Shown here piece after piece: positions 1-9,504 of a stretch of 64,000 bases of DNA. Within the stretch, counting starts at the first letter, position 1. Each line of letters opens with the position of its first letter. The stretch is from Candidatus Pelagibacter giovannonii (lineage in GTDB: Bacteria; Pseudomonadota; Alphaproteobacteria; Pelagibacterales; Pelagibacteraceae). The stretch is taken from NCBI RefSeq assembly GCF_012276695.1, contig NZ_CP038852.1, forward strand, positions 62,001 through 126,000. Direction: 5' to 3'. A program made the position numbers and the translations under genes. The notes under the pieces are model-generated. The model was given only the letters and a program-made list of their open reading frames with translations. It ran no database searches and had not been told where the DNA came from.

Positions 1-88
1 TAGCTTTGAATTATTGTACGATAAAAATAACAGTCTTCATAAAAAAATAAAGATTGAACAAGCACGAAAAGAAACTACAAATAATTAA
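1..88 (+). CDS. C-terminal fragment of an unidentified protein
   Basis: An open frame enters from the left edge of the window and ends at a TAA at 86-88, giving 28 residues rich in Lys, Asn and Glu. The codon use matches the neighbouring genes. The fragment is too short to assign to a family. It converges on tRNA-Thr with a gap of only 4 bases, as is usual in this compact genome. It could be a chance open frame, but its position and composition favour a real 3' end. Confidence 0.4.
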   Translation, partial: SFELLYDKNNSLHKKIKIEQARKETTNN

Positions 89-92
89 GTGA

Positions 93-168
93 TGGTGCCC
101 CCGCACGGAGTCGAACCGCGGACCTATTGATTACAAATCAATTGCTCTACCAGCTGAGCTACAAGGGC
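93..168 (-). tRNA. tRNA-Thr (anticodon TGT)
   Basis: The minus strand folds into a complete cloverleaf: a 7-bp acceptor stem starting GCCCTTG and closing CGGGGGC (with G-U pairs), a D arm with AGCTCAGCTGGTAGAGC, a seven-base anticodon loop TTTGTAA giving TGT, and a T loop TTCGACTC. Discriminator A is followed by an encoded CCA at 93-95. It reads threonine ACA codons. It lies 33 bases downstream of rlmB on the same strand and may be co-transcribed with it. Confidence 0.95.
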
Positions 169-201
169 ATAACTGATTTCTATTAAGAAATCTTAAACTA
201 A

Positions 202-945
202 TCAAGAATTTTTTTTCAAATAACTTAAATGATGGAACACAATCGCTGCACTATTCGAGATATTTAAGCTTTCTACATCTTCATTTATATCAATCTTAAC
301 AAAAAAATCTGTGTACTTTCCAGTATGTTCTCTCATACCAAAACCTTCAGATCCAAATAAAAGAACATTTTTTCCTTCCCATTTAATATCTGTAAAGTCT
401 TTTTCTCCTCTTGCGTCAAACCCATAAACCCAAAAATTCTTTTCTCTTAAATTTTTAAGTGTAGAATTTATGTTTGATACCTCAAAAATGTTCATATGTT
501 CCATGCAACCACTTGCGGCTTTATACATAAGTTTACTATCAGACGGGAATTGTCTTTCTTTAACTATTAATCCATCTATATGAAATGAAGAAGCGCTTCT
601 AATTAATGATCCAATATTTCTTGGGTCAGTTACTTCATCAATACAAACAAATGTTAATTTATTTTTACCTTTTATAAATTCTTTTAAGTCGGGTTGATCG
701 ATATGTTCCACTTCTGCAATGTACCCACCGTGCATAATTTGATCTTTAGAAGTGTACTTATCTAATTCTTTTTTTGATTTAAAATAAACCTTAACGTCCT
801 CAAGAACATTTTTCTTTGGGTTTTTTCTGTGAATATTTTTTTTACTTTCTTCTGTTAAAAAAACTTTTAAAACCTTTCTTTTTGGGTTTCTTAAAGCCTC
901 AATAACAGCATGTTGACCAACGATTAAAAAAGATGATTTATTCAT
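202..945 (-). CDS. rlmB: 23S rRNA 2'-O-ribose methyltransferase (RlmB/TrmH family)
   Basis: This 247-residue SPOUT-fold methyltransferase is predicted to use S-adenosylmethionine to methylate a guanosine ribose in 23S rRNA. An N-terminal substrate-binding segment starts at about residue 8 (IVGQHAVIEAL). The SPOUT motifs follow in order: NIGSLIRSA (about 110-118), LLFGSEGFGM (about 195-204) and LNISNSAAI near the C terminus, which form the knotted cofactor site. The length is normal for the family. It is divergent from the tRNA-Tyr/tuf unit. A gene of this family beside tRNA-Tyr and tuf is a common alphaproteobacterial arrangement. Relatives act on tRNA instead, so the exact target nucleotide is inferred. 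Confidence 0.9.
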   Translation of the reverse strand: MNKSSFLIVGQHAVIEALRNPKRKVLKVFLTEESKKNIHRKNPKKNVLEDVKVYFKSKKELDKYTSKDQIMHGGYIAEVEHIDQPDLKEFIKGKNKLTFVCIDEVTDPRNIGSLIRSASSFHIDGLIVKERQFPSDSKLMYKAASGCMEHMNIFEVSNINSTLKNLREKNFWVYGFDARGEKDFTDIKWEGKNVLLFGSEGFGMREHTGKYTDFFVKIDINEDVESLNISNSAAIVFHHLSYLKKNS

Positions 946-998
946 AAATTATCTTTGTTTTATACGTATTTTCCTCGATTTTCACAGTAAATCTCGTG

Positions 999-1026
999 TT
1001 GCAATTGCATAATAAAAATATATAAA
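999..1026 (+). promoter_or_regulatory. Putative sigma-70-type promoter for tRNA-Tyr/tRNA-Gly/tuf
   Basis: TTGCAA at 999-1004 and TATAAA at 1021-1026 are separated by 16 bases. They lie 50 bases upstream of mature tRNA-Tyr and divergent from rlmB, where a promoter for the tRNA-tuf-secE unit is expected. The same 16-base spacing occurs before rpsL and rpsM. This is a sequence match only. Confidence 0.55.
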
Positions 1027-1056
1027 ACGCATGTTGTTTGAAGCTTTATTGAACAA

Positions 1057-1070
1057 GGGGACACTTCCCC
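1057..1070 (+). other. Small GC-rich hairpin in the tRNA-Tyr leader
   Basis: GGGGA (1057-1061) pairs perfectly with TCCCC (1066-1070) around the tetraloop CACT. It ends five bases before the 5' end of tRNA-Tyr. In such AT-rich flanking DNA a five-pair GC stem stands out. It may guide 5' processing of the precursor, which is inference. Confidence 0.4.
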
Positions 1071-1075
1071 AAAAA

Positions 1076-1161
1076 GGAGGGGTTCCAGAGCGGTCAAATG
1101 GGGCGGGCTGTAAACCCGTTGACTTCGGTCTTCGAAAGTTCGAATCTTTCCCCCTCCACCA
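1076..1161 (+). tRNA. tRNA-Tyr (anticodon GTA)
   Basis: Acceptor strands GGAGGGG (1076-1082) and CCCCTCC (1151-1157) pair fully, followed by discriminator A and encoded CCA. The anticodon loop CTGTAAA gives GTA. A long variable arm (about GACTTCGGTC) marks it as a class II tRNA, as expected for bacterial tRNA-Tyr. An open frame on the opposite strand here is an artefact of the tRNA. It begins the tRNA-Tyr, tRNA-Gly, tuf transcription unit. Confidence 0.96.
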
Positions 1162-1207
1162 CTCAATAAAATTTTTTATGACAATGGAGTGTTATTCTTG
1201 ATGTTGT

Positions 1208-1281
1208 GCGGGTGTAGTTCAATGGTAGAACGCTAGCCTTCCAAGCTGGATGTAAGAGTTCGATTCTCTTTACCCGCTCCA
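1208..1281 (+). tRNA. tRNA-Gly (anticodon TCC)
   Basis: The acceptor stem GCGGGTG/TACCCGC has one G-U pair. The D arm contains AGTTCAATGGTAGAAC, the anticodon loop CTTCCAA gives TCC, and the T loop is TTCGATT. Discriminator T is followed by encoded CCA at 1279-1281. It lies between tRNA-Tyr and tuf and is probably cut from the same precursor. Confidence 0.96.
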
Positions 1282-1328
1282 AGAAAAAAAGAAATTATTA
1301 ATAAAACTAAAACTGAGGTAAAAAAGTA

Positions 1329-2519
1329 ATGTCAAAAGAAAAGTTCGTAAGAAATAAACCACACTGTAACATTGGTACAATTGGTCATGTCGACCACGGT
1401 AAGACAACATTAACGGCTGCTATCACAATCACATTAGCAGAAGCTGGTGGAGCAAAAGCGGTTGCTTACGATCAGATTGATAAAGCCCCTGAAGAAAAAG
1501 AAAGAGGGATTACAATTTCAACTGCACATGTTGAGTACGAAACTGAAAAAAGACACTACGCACATGTTGATTGCCCAGGACACGCTGACTATGTAAAAAA
1601 TATGATTACGGGTGCAGCTCAAATGGATGGCGCTATCTTGGTAGTTAACGCTGCTGATGGTCCTATGCCTCAAACTAGAGAACATATTCTTTTAGGAAGA
1701 CAAGTTGGTATTCCTTCAATTGTAGTTTACTTAAATAAAGTAGACCAAGTTGATGATAAAGACATGATCGAACTTGTAGAGGAAGAAATTAGAGAACTTT
1801 TAACTTCTTACAAATATCCTGGTGAAACAACTCCTATCGTTAAAGGTTCTGCATTAGCTGCCGTTGAAGGTAGAGATGAAGAAATTGGAAAAAATTCTAT
1901 CTTAGAATTAATGAAAGCTGTTGATGAATTTATTCCTCAACCAACTAGAGATGTTGACAAACCTTTTCTAATGCCTGTTGAGGATGTTTTTTCAATTTCG
2001 GGTAGAGGAACTGTTGCTACTGGTAGAGTTGAATCGGGTGTTATTAAAACTGGGGAAGAAGTTGAAATTGTTGGTGTTACTGAAACTAAAAAATCAGTTT
2101 GTACTGGTGTTGAAATGTTCAGAAAACTTCTAGATACTGGTGAAGCAGGTGATAACGTTGGTATTTTGTTAAGAGGTGTTGAGCGAGATGATATTCAAAG
2201 AGGACAAGTTCTTTGTAAGCCTGGTTCAATTACACCACATACTAAATTTGAAGCTCAGGCCTATGTACTTAAAAAAGATGAGGGTGGAAGACACACCCCT
2301 TTCTTTACTAAATATAGACCTCAGTTTTACTTTAGAACAACCGATGTAACTGGAGAAGTTACATTACCAGCAGGAACTGAGATGGTTATGCCTGGTGATG
2401 ATGCTAAATTCACTGTCACATTAATTACTCCAATTGCGATGAGTGAAAAATTAAACTTTGCTATTCGTGAGGGTGGTAGAACAGTTGGAGCTGGAGTAGT
2501 AACTAAAATTATAGAGTAA
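1329..2519 (+). CDS. tuf: Elongation factor Tu
   Basis: EF-Tu delivers aminoacyl-tRNA to the ribosomal A site as a GTP complex. The 396-residue protein is full length. The P-loop GHVDHGKT is at residues 19-26, DCPGHADY and NKVD are the other guanine-nucleotide motifs, and two beta-barrel domains follow, ending in a typical [12 protein letters not shown] stretch. A GAGGT Shine-Dalgarno-like sequence at 1315-1319 supports the ATG at 1329. This gene is flanked by tRNA-Gly and tRNA-Trp. It is the only tuf in the window, because the second copy that many proteobacteria carry after fusA is absent. Confidence 0.98.
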   Translation: MSKEKFVRNKPHCNIGTIGHVDHGKTTLTAAITITLAEAGGAKAVAYDQIDKAPEEKERGITISTAHVEYETEKRHYAHVDCPGHADYVKNMITGAAQMDGAILVVNAADGPMPQTREHILLGRQVGIPSIVVYLNKVDQVDDKDMIELVEEEIRELLTSYKYPGETTPIVKGSALAAVEGRDEEIGKNSILELMKAVDEFIPQPTRDVDKPFLMPVEDVFSISGRGTVATGRVESGVIKTGEEVEIVGVTETKKSVCTGVEMFRKLLDTGEAGDNVGILLRGVERDDIQRGQVLCKPGSITPHTKFEAQAYVLKKDEGGRHTPFFTKYRPQFYFRTTDVTGEVTLPAGTEMVMPGDDAKFTVTLITPIAMSEKLNFAIREGGRTVGAGVVTKIIE

Positions 2520-2526
2520 ACTCTAT

Positions 2527-2602
2527 AGGAGTGTAGCTCAATTGGTAGAGTGCCGGTCTCCAAAACCGGAGGTTGAGGGTTCGATTCCCTCCGCTCCTGC
2601 CA
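2527..2602 (+). tRNA. tRNA-Trp (anticodon CCA)
   Basis: Acceptor strands AGGAGTG and CGCTCCT pair with one G-U pair. The anticodon loop CTCCAAA gives CCA, and the T arm carries GGTTCGATTCC. Discriminator G is followed by encoded CCA at 2600-2602. It begins eight bases after the tuf stop and 20 bases before secE, the standard tuf, tRNA-Trp, secE order. Confidence 0.96.
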
Positions 2603-2621
2603 ATAAGCTTAACAGTATATT

Positions 2622-2813
2622 ATGAAGAATCCGATAAAATTTATCCAAGAAGTTAAACAAGAAGCCTTCAAAGTTTCTTGGCCCACTGGAAAAGAAACAA
2701 TGCAAGGCGCATTGATGGTATTTGCTATGGCAGTTATCATGTCTCTTTTCTTTTTACTTCTTGATCAAGTGCTTAAATTTTTATTGGAAGCTTTACTAAA
2801 GGTAAGTATTTAA
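2622..2813 (+). CDS. secE: Preprotein translocase subunit SecE
   Basis: SecE is the small stabilising subunit of the SecYEG channel in the inner membrane. The 63-residue protein has a short basic N terminus with the family signature EVKQEAFKVSWPT (about residues 10-22), then one membrane helix (about 30-50). This is the short single-span form usual outside enterobacteria. Its stop overlaps the nusG start by one base (TAATG). The neighbouring nusG is the conserved partner gene. Confidence 0.95.
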   Translation: MKNPIKFIQEVKQEAFKVSWPTGKETMQGALMVFAMAVIMSLFFLLLDQVLKFLLEALLKVSI

Positions 2814-3343
2814 TGAAAAATTGGTATATTGTTCAATCTCACTCAAATTTTGAAAATAAGGTTGCTGGATTAATTAAGGAAGAAGCTGAAAAAGCAAAAA
2901 TTTCTGATAAAATTGAAGAAATTGTCGTTCCAACACACGATGTAACAGAAGTAAAAAGAGGAAAGAGAATTCAGAGAAAAAAGAAATACTTTCCAGGTTA
3001 TGTTTTGATTAAAAGTGAAATGGATAATGATCTTTATCATTTAATTAAAAACTTAAAGCGTGTGAGTGGATTTTTAGGTTCAAAGGGCATCCCTGTTCCT
3101 GTTTCTGATAAAGAAATAGAAAAGATTTTAGGTCAAATAAAAGATGGTGTAGCTCAGCCAAAATCTGGTATAGAATACAACATTGGTGAAAAAGTTCAGG
3201 TCGTTGACGGTCCTTTTGCATCATTCAGCGGTATGGTTGAAGATATAGATGAAGAGAAATCAAGACTTAAGGTTTCTGTTTCAATATTTGGAAGACCAAC
3301 ACCAGTTGATTTAGAATATAACCAAGTAGAGAAAGCAAGTTAA
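2813..3343 (+). CDS. nusG: Transcription termination/antitermination factor NusG
   Basis: NusG binds the RNA polymerase clamp, suppresses pausing and can link transcription to Rho or the ribosome. The 176-residue protein has an N-terminal NGN domain ([11 protein letters not shown], then [17 protein letters not shown] at about residues 45-61) and a C-terminal KOW domain ([16 protein letters not shown] at about 125-140). The length is typical. It overlaps both neighbours by one base at TAATG junctions, so secE-nusG-rplK are likely translationally coupled. Confidence 0.97.
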   Translation: MKNWYIVQSHSNFENKVAGLIKEEAEKAKISDKIEEIVVPTHDVTEVKRGKRIQRKKKYFPGYVLIKSEMDNDLYHLIKNLKRVSGFLGSKGIPVPVSDKEIEKILGQIKDGVAQPKSGIEYNIGEKVQVVDGPFASFSGMVEDIDEEKSRLKVSVSIFGRPTPVDLEYNQVEKAS

Positions 3344-3768
3344 TGGCAAAAGAAATTAGTGGATATATAAAATTACAAATTATGGGTGGACAAGCTAATC
3401 CAGCCCCGCCAGTTGGTCCTGCTTTAGGTCAACGCGGTATTAATATAATGGAATTTTGTAAAGCTTTTAACGATAAAACAAAAGCATTTGCTGGAAAACC
3501 AATTCCAGTGGTTATCACAGTTTATAAAGACAAAAAATTTGATTTTGAAATTAAATCACCACCTGCGTCACACTTTATAAAAGAGGCGGCTAAACTTAAA
3601 AGTGGATCAAAAGAGCCAGGCAGAAGTATAGCTGGGTCAATTACAAAAAAACAAGCAGAAGAAATTGCAGCACAAAAGATGAAAGATCTTAACGCTCACG
3701 ATCTTGAGCAAGCAGTAAAAATTATTGCAGGATCTGCAAGATCAATGGGGATAGAGGTTAAAGACTAA
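3343..3768 (+). CDS. rplK: 50S ribosomal protein L11
   Basis: L11 forms the GTPase-associated centre with 23S rRNA and L10/L12. The 141-residue protein is full length. It has the proline-rich N-terminal motif [14 protein letters not shown] (about residues 18-31), which in homologues binds thiostrepton and release factors, and a C-terminal RNA-binding domain ending in [10 protein letters not shown]. It is joined to nusG and rplA by one-base TAATG overlaps. Confidence 0.98.
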   Translation: MAKEISGYIKLQIMGGQANPAPPVGPALGQRGINIMEFCKAFNDKTKAFAGKPIPVVITVYKDKKFDFEIKSPPASHFIKEAAKLKSGSKEPGRSIAGSITKKQAEEIAAQKMKDLNAHDLEQAVKIIAGSARSMGIEVKD

Positions 3769-4457
3769 TGCCATCAAAAAGATTTAAACAATTACCAAAA
3801 AAAACAAAAGACTTAACTGCTGATGTAATTGAAAATTTGTTAATATCTGTTAAAAAAAATTGTACAACAAAATTTGATGAATCAATTGATATAAGCTTTC
3901 AAGTAAACAACAAACAAAAAAAAGGTGAAGTAAACATTAGAACTGTAGTTAACTTACCTGGTGGAACTGGTAAAAAAGTTATAGTAGCAGTTGTTTGCGA
4001 AGATACTAAAGCACAAGAAGCTAAAGATGCTGGTGCTGATATAGTTGGTAGTGATGAATTTATAGATAAAATTAAAGCAGGTGAACTTAATTTTGAAAAA
4101 TTAATTTGTACACCAGGAATGATGGTTAAATTATCTAAGCTTGGAAAAGTTTTAGGTCCAAAAGGATTAATGCCTAACCCAAAATTAGGTTCTGTTTCTG
4201 AAGATGTTAAACTAGCTGTAACAAATGCTAAATCTGGACAAGCAGAAATTAGAAATGATAAAGACGGAAATATTGGTGTAAGTATTGGTAAGAAATCTTT
4301 TCATGACGACCAACTTCTTAAGAATTTCCATGCTATTTTAGACACTTTAGAAAAAGAAAAAGGAAACCTAACTTTAAAAGGTGAATTAATTAAAAATACT
4401 TTTATAACGTCAAGTATGGGCGTTTCGTACAAAGTTAAATTAGGAAAATCTATTTAG
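3768..4457 (+). CDS. rplA: 50S ribosomal protein L1
   Basis: L1 forms the mobile stalk beside the ribosomal E site and in many bacteria represses its own operon. The 229-residue protein carries the family segment TPGMMVKLSKLGKVLGPKGLMPNPK (within about residues 112-140). The length is normal. No copy of a 23S-like L1 binding site can be placed upstream, because rplK ends one base into this gene. If autoregulation exists, its target would have to lie inside coding sequence. Confidence 0.97.
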   Translation: MPSKRFKQLPKKTKDLTADVIENLLISVKKNCTTKFDESIDISFQVNNKQKKGEVNIRTVVNLPGGTGKKVIVAVVCEDTKAQEAKDAGADIVGSDEFIDKIKAGELNFEKLICTPGMMVKLSKLGKVLGPKGLMPNPKLGSVSEDVKLAVTNAKSGQAEIRNDKDGNIGVSIGKKSFHDDQLLKNFHAILDTLEKEKGNLTLKGELIKNTFITSSMGVSYKVKLGKSI

Positions 4458-4459
4458 TT

Positions 4460-4963
4460 ATGATGAATAAGGAACAAAAAACGAAATATATTAGTGAAAT
4501 GGAAGCTCAGTTTCAAAATAATGAAGCTGTAATGGTAACTCACTACCAAGGTCTTACTATGTCACAACTTGATGAGTTAAGAGCTGAAATGAGAGAGCAT
4601 GGTATTAAATTTACTATAACTAAAAATAGAATTACTAAAATTGCACTAGAAAAAACTAAGTGCAAGGAACTTTCAAATCTATTTACAGGAGCTACTGCAG
4701 TAGCTTTTTCTAATGACGCAATAATATCAGCGAGAATTTTATCTAAATTTGCAAAAACAAACGAAAGTTTGAAGCTTTTAGGTGGAATTATGGGCAATGA
4801 AGTACTGGACCAAGCTGCAGTTCAAAATGTAGCAAATTTACCAACACTTGATGAGGCAAGAGCTAACATTGTAGGAATTTTAGCCACACCAGCGTCAAAA
4901 TTAGTAAGTATTTTACTTGCACGATCCAAAAAAATGAGTAGTTTGAGCCCAGAAAATTCTTAA
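4460..4963 (+). CDS. rplJ: 50S ribosomal protein L10
   Basis: L10 anchors the L7/L12 dimers to the ribosome. The protein is 167 residues in this reading. An N-terminal rRNA-binding domain includes MVTHYQGLTMSQLDELR and KNRITKIAL, and a C-terminal helix (about residues 135-155) should bind L12 dimers. Only two bases separate it from rplA, so the long L10-binding leader known from enterobacteria is absent at this position. The start could be either of two consecutive ATG codons. Confidence 0.95.
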   Translation: MMNKEQKTKYISEMEAQFQNNEAVMVTHYQGLTMSQLDELRAEMREHGIKFTITKNRITKIALEKTKCKELSNLFTGATAVAFSNDAIISARILSKFAKTNESLKLLGGIMGNEVLDQAAVQNVANLPTLDEARANIVGILATPASKLVSILLARSKKMSSLSPENS

Positions 4964-4989
4964 AAATAACCTAAAGAGTAAAAAAAAAT

Positions 4990-5355
4990 ATGCCTGATCT
5001 AAATAAAATTATTGAAGACTTATCAAGTTTAAATGTTGTTGAGGCTGCTGAGCTTTCAAAACAGCTTGAAGAAAAGTGGGGCGTTACAGCTATGGCTGCA
5101 GCGGCACCAGCGGCGGCGGCAGGTGGTGCAGCTGAAGAAGCTAAAGATGATTTCACAGTAATGTTAATTTCGGCAGGTGAAAAGAAAATTAATGTTATTA
5201 AAGAAGTTAGAGCAGCAACATCTTTGGGCCTTAAAGAAGCAAAAGATTTAGTTGAAGGTGCACCAAAAGAAGTTAAATCTGGTGTAAACAAAAAAGATGC
5301 TGAAGAGCTTAAGGCTAAGTTAGAAGCAGCAGGCGCAAAAGTAGAACTTAAATAA
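4990..5355 (+). CDS. rplL: 50S ribosomal protein L7/L12
   Basis: L7/L12 is the flexible stalk protein that recruits translation GTPases. The 121-residue protein has an N-terminal dimerisation domain (about residues 1-32), an Ala/Gly-rich hinge (about 36-50) and the globular C-terminal domain with [26 protein letters not shown] (within about 65-92). It follows rplJ by 26 bases. A perfect hairpin lies downstream, before rpoB. Confidence 0.98.
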   Translation: MPDLNKIIEDLSSLNVVEAAELSKQLEEKWGVTAMAAAAPAAAAGGAAEEAKDDFTVMLISAGEKKINVIKEVRAATSLGLKEAKDLVEGAPKEVKSGVNKKDAEELKAKLEAAGAKVELK

Positions 5356-5376
5356 ATTAATTAGAAAGATTTTATA

Positions 5377-5398
5377 ACTGGTTAATTTATTAACCAGT
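5377..5398 (+). terminator. rplL-rpoB intergenic hairpin (possible attenuator or processing site)
   Basis: ACTGGTTAA (5377-5385) and TTAACCAGT (5390-5398) form a perfect 9-bp stem with the loop TTTA. No run of T follows, so it is not a standard intrinsic terminator. In other bacteria this gap holds an attenuator and RNase III processing sites that set the rpoB level relative to the ribosomal proteins. A similar role here is inferred from position. Confidence 0.5.
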
Positions 5399-5410
5399 GA
5401 CTAGTAATAA

Positions 5411-8400
5411 ATGCAATTATCTTTTACTCAGAAGAAAAATGTAAGAAAGAGCTTTGGAAAGCTTGCAGAAACTTTATCAATTCCAAATTTAATTGAAGTT
5501 CAAAAAAACTCATACAAACAACTTACAGATTTTGATAGTGAAGCAGGAGATTTATCAAAAGGATTTGATAGAGTTTTCAAAAGTATTTTTCCAATAGAAG
5601 ATCTAAATGATAAAGCTACATTAGAATATGTTTCTTATAGACTTGAAAAACCAAAATTTGATACAGAAGAATGTATCCAAAGAGGATTATCTTTTACATC
5701 AGCATTAAAATGTACTTTAAGATTAGTTGTTTACGAAATTGATCAAGAAAATAACACTAAAGATATTTTATCTGCAAAAGAGCAAGAAGTTTATATGGGT
5801 GAAGTACCTATGATGACAGACAGTGGAACTTTTATAACAAATGGTGTTCAAAGAGTTGTTGTAAACCAAATGCATAGAAGTCCTGGAGTTTTCTTTGATC
5901 ATGATAAAGGTAAATCACACGCAAGTGGTAAATTATTATTTAATTGTAGAGTTATTCCTAATAGAGGATCTTGGTTAGATTTAGAGTACGATGTTAAGGA
6001 TTTTTTATATTTCAAGATTGATAGAAAGAAAAAAATATTTGCTTCAACTCTTTTAATGGCTTTAGGATTAACTAAATCTGAAATAGCTGATGAGTTTTAT
6101 GATAAAGACACTTACTCATTTGATACAAAAACAGGCAAATGGAAAACAAAATTTAACCCTGAAAATTACAAAGCCAAAAATTTTTCTGAAGAAGTTACTG
6201 ATGCCAAAACTGGAAATATTGTAATTAAGCTTGGTGATAAAATTAATTTTTTAACTGCTAAAAAGCTGGCTACAGATGGACTTAAAGATATTCTAGTATC
6301 TCAAGAATCCTTAATCGGAAAACATTTGCATAATGAAGTAAAAGTTAGTGAAGATGAAGAAGAGGGCATTTTCGGAATTGGTACTGAACTAAATGACACT
6401 ATTATTAAGCAAATTTTAGAAGCTAACATCAGCTCAATTCAAATTTCTATTACAAATTCTATTAATAAGGGACCTTATTTATTAACAACAATTTTAAATG
6501 ACAAAAATAATTCTAAAAATGAAGCAATTACAGAAATTTATAAGGTTTTAAGACCAGGTGAGCCACCAACTGTTGAGATTGCTACACAAATATTTAATAA
6601 CTTGTTCTTTAGTTCAGATAGATATGACCTTTCTGATGTTGGTAGAGTCAAGATGAATTCAAGATTGAGTCTTGAGTGTTCTGATAAAATTACAATTTTA
6701 AGAAATGATGACATAATTGCCATCGTTCATAAAATGTTAGAATTAAGAGATGGTAAAGATGAAGTCGATGATATTGATCACCTAGGTAACAGAAGAGTAA
6801 GATCTGTTGGTGAGCTTGTTGAAAATCAAGCACGTATTGGTGTTTACAGAATGGAAAGAGCTATTAAAGAAAAAATGACAACTCTTGATATTGAATCTGC
6901 AATGCCACAAGATCTAATTAATGCAAAACCATTAACAGTTTCTCTTAAAGATTTTTTTGTAAGCTCACAACTTTCACAATTTATGGATCAAACAAATCCA
7001 TTATCTGAAATTACACACAAAAGAAGAGTTTCAGCTCTAGGACCAGGAGGCCTAACAAGAGAAAGAGCTGGTTTTGAAGTACGTGATGTTCATCCAACTC
7101 ACTATGGAAGGATTTGTCCAATTGAAACTCCAGAGGGACCAAATATTGGTCTGATTAACAGTTTATCAACTTATGCCAAAATTAATAAATATGGTTTTAT
7201 TGAAAGCCCATATAAAAAAGTTCAAGATGGTGTGGTTCAAGATAAAGTTGAATATCTTTCAGCAATGGAAGAAACAAAATATACAATCGCCCAAGCAAAT
7301 GCAAAAATAGATAAAAATGGAAAAATTTTAGAAGAGCTTGTTCCTTGTAGAGAGAATTTAAACTTCGTTTTATCAAATCCTAGTAAAATTGATTATATTG
7401 ATGTTTCACCTAAACAGTTGGTTTCTGTTGCAGCTTCTTTGATTCCTTTCTTGGAAAATGATGATGCGAACAGAGCACTAATGGGATCTAACATGATGAG
7501 ACAAGCGGTTCCTTTGCTAAAACCGGAGTCTCCGTTGGTTGGTACAGGTATTGAAAGTGATGTAGCTCTCGACTCGGGAGTAACTATTGTTGCTAATCGT
7601 GATGGCACAGTTGATAAAATTGATGGAAAAAGAATTGTAATTAAAGCAACTGAAGAAACGGATTTCACAAAGTCAGGTGTAGACATTTATAATCTACAAA
7701 AATTTAAAAGATCAAACCAAAATACATGCATTAACCAAAAACCACTTGTTAGAGTAGGTGATAAAGTTAAATCAGGAGATATTATTGCTGATGGACCATC
7801 TACTAAACTAGGTGAGTTAGCACTTGGAAAAAATGTGACTGTAGCATTTATGCCTTGGCAAGGTTATAATTTTGAAGACTCTATTTTAATTTCAGAAAGA
7901 TGTGTTACAGATGATGTATTTACATCAGTTCACATTGTTGAATATGAAGTTATGGCTAGAGATACGAAGTTAGGTGAAGAAGAAATCACTAGAGATATTC
8001 CAAATGTAAATGAAGAGGCCTTAAAAAACCTAGATGAGTCTGGGATTGTTTACATTGGTGCTGAAGTAAAAGCAGGAGATATATTAGTTGGTAAAGTTAC
8101 ACCAAAAGGTGATTCAGCGTCTGGACCTGAAGAAAAATTATTAAGATCAATTTTTGGTGAAAAAGCAATTGATGTAACTGATACATCATTAAAAATGTCT
8201 AGAGGTAGCAGTGGAACAATTGTTGATGTAAGAGTGTTTAACAGACATGGTATAGAAAAAGATGAAAGATCTATAACAATTGAAAGAGCAGAAATTGAAA
8301 CTGTTCAACAAGACAAAATTGTAGAGGAAGAAATTTTAGAGAGAAGCATAAAGCAAAGAGCTAATCAGATTTTATCTGGAGCTTCTCTAACTAAAAAAAT

Positions 8401-9502
8401 AAAAGATTTAGATGAAGGTACCAAACTTGATCTTGAGACAATTAATAAGATTAACATTAATGATGTATTCAAAATAACTGTAGGTAATGTTAATGATGAA
8501 GCAAGTATTGCCCAATTAAAAGATCAATACAATCAAGCAAAACAAGATATTCAAGAAAGATTTGAAGATAAAGTTTTAAAAATTAGAAGTGGCGATGATC
8601 TGTTACCAAGTGTTATGAAAATGGTAAAAGTTTTTGTTGCGATCAAAAGAAGATTAAGACCTGGTGATAAAATGTCAGGAAGACATGGAAACAAGGGTGT
8701 AGTTAGTAAAATTGTACCTGTTGAAGATATGCCTTATAGAGAAGACGGAAGACCTGTTGATATTGTACTGAACCCACTTGGGGTTCCAAGTCGTATGAAC
8801 GTAGGTCAAATCTTGGAAACTCACCTTGGTTGGGCATGTAAAGAATTTGGTGAAGAAGTTAAAAAACTAGTTAATGAAAATAATAAAAAGTTTGAAAAAA
8901 CTGAAAAAATTTCATCATTCCTAAAGTCTGTTTATGGTAATGAAGTATTTGATGGTGGGATTGACAAGTTAAACAAAACTGAATTTAGAGATTTGTGTGA
9001 AAATTTACAGAATGGTATAGCGATTTCAACTCCTGTTTTTGATGGTGCAAAAGAAAAAGATGTTTCAGAAATGCTTGAATTAGCCAAGCTGCCAACTTCT
9101 GGTCAAACTAATTTATGGGATGGTAGAACAGGTGAAATGTTTGATAGACCTGTAACAGTTGGTATTATCTATATGCTTAAACTGCATCACTTGGTTGAAG
9201 ATAAAATTCATGCAAGATCTACTGGACCTTATAGTCTTGTTACTCAACAGCCTCTAGGTGGTAAAGCACAACTTGGTGGACAGAGATTCGGTGAAATGGA
9301 AGTGTGGGCTCTTGAAGCTTATGGAGCGTCGTACACACTACAAGAAATTTTAACAGTTAAGTCAGACGATGTAGCTGGAAGAGTTAAAGTTTACGAAACA
9401 ATTGTTAAAGGTGAAGAAAATTTTGAATCTGGAATTCCAGAGTCATTCAATGTTCTAGTTAAAGAGATTAAATCATTAGCACTAAACATAGAGTTAAACT
9501 AA
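5411..9502 (+). CDS. rpoB: DNA-directed RNA polymerase subunit beta
   Basis: The 1363-residue beta subunit of RNA polymerase has the usual motifs. These include the rifampicin-pocket segment with [21 protein letters not shown] (within about residues 517-540) and [30 protein letters not shown] and [13 protein letters not shown] are near the active centre, and [24 protein letters not shown] is near the C terminus. Wild-type-looking residues fill the rifampicin pocket, so sensitivity would be expected. It follows the rplL hairpin by 12 bases, and its stop lies two bases before rpoC. Confidence 0.98.
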   Translation: MQLSFTQKKNVRKSFGKLAETLSIPNLIEVQKNSYKQLTDFDSEAGDLSKGFDRVFKSIFPIEDLNDKATLEYVSYRLEKPKFDTEECIQRGLSFTSALKCTLRLVVYEIDQENNTKDILSAKEQEVYMGEVPMMTDSGTFITNGVQRVVVNQMHRSPGVFFDHDKGKSHASGKLLFNCRVIPNRGSWLDLEYDVKDFLYFKIDRKKKIFASTLLMALGLTKSEIADEFYDKDTYSFDTKTGKWKTKFNPENYKAKNFSEEVTDAKTGNIVIKLGDKINFLTAKKLATDGLKDILVSQESLIGKHLHNEVKVSEDEEEGIFGIGTELNDTIIKQILEANISSIQISITNSINKGPYLLTTILNDKNNSKNEAITEIYKVLRPGEPPTVEIATQIFNNLFFSSDRYDLSDVGRVKMNSRLSLECSDKITILRNDDIIAIVHKMLELRDGKDEVDDIDHLGNRRVRSVGELVENQARIGVYRMERAIKEKMTTLDIESAMPQDLINAKPLTVSLKDFFVSSQLSQFMDQTNPLSEITHKRRVSALGPGGLTRERAGFEVRDVHPTHYGRICPIETPEGPNIGLINSLSTYAKINKYGFIESPYKKVQDGVVQDKVEYLSAMEETKYTIAQANAKIDKNGKILEELVPCRENLNFVLSNPSKIDYIDVSPKQLVSVAASLIPFLENDDANRALMGSNMMRQAVPLLKPESPLVGTGIESDVALDSGVTIVANRDGTVDKIDGKRIVIKATEETDFTKSGVDIYNLQKFKRSNQNTCINQKPLVRVGDKVKSGDIIADGPSTKLGELALGKNVTVAFMPWQGYNFEDSILISERCVTDDVFTSVHIVEYEVMARDTKLGEEEITRDIPNVNEEALKNLDESGIVYIGAEVKAGDILVGKVTPKGDSASGPEEKLLRSIFGEKAIDVTDTSLKMSRGSSGTIVDVRVFNRHGIEKDERSITIERAEIETVQQDKIVEEEILERSIKQRANQILSGASLTKKIKDLDEGTKLDLETINKININDVFKITVGNVNDEASIAQLKDQYNQAKQDIQERFEDKVLKIRSGDDLLPSVMKMVKVFVAIKRRLRPGDKMSGRHGNKGVVSKIVPVEDMPYREDGRPVDIVLNPLGVPSRMNVGQILETHLGWACKEFGEEVKKLVNENNKKFEKTEKISSFLKSVYGNEVFDGGIDKLNKTEFRDLCENLQNGIAISTPVFDGAKEKDVSEMLELAKLPTSGQTNLWDGRTGEMFDRPVTVGIIYMLKLHHLVEDKIHARSTGPYSLVTQQPLGGKAQLGGQRFGEMEVWALEAYGASYTLQEILTVKSDDVAGRVKVYETIVKGEENFESGIPESFNVLVKEIKSLALNIELN

Positions 9503-9504
9503 AT

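Noticed and set aside
960..1166. Open frame of 68 codons on the minus strand
   Set aside because: It is antisense to tRNA-Tyr, and its sequence follows from the tRNA arms. Such frames are well-known artefacts.
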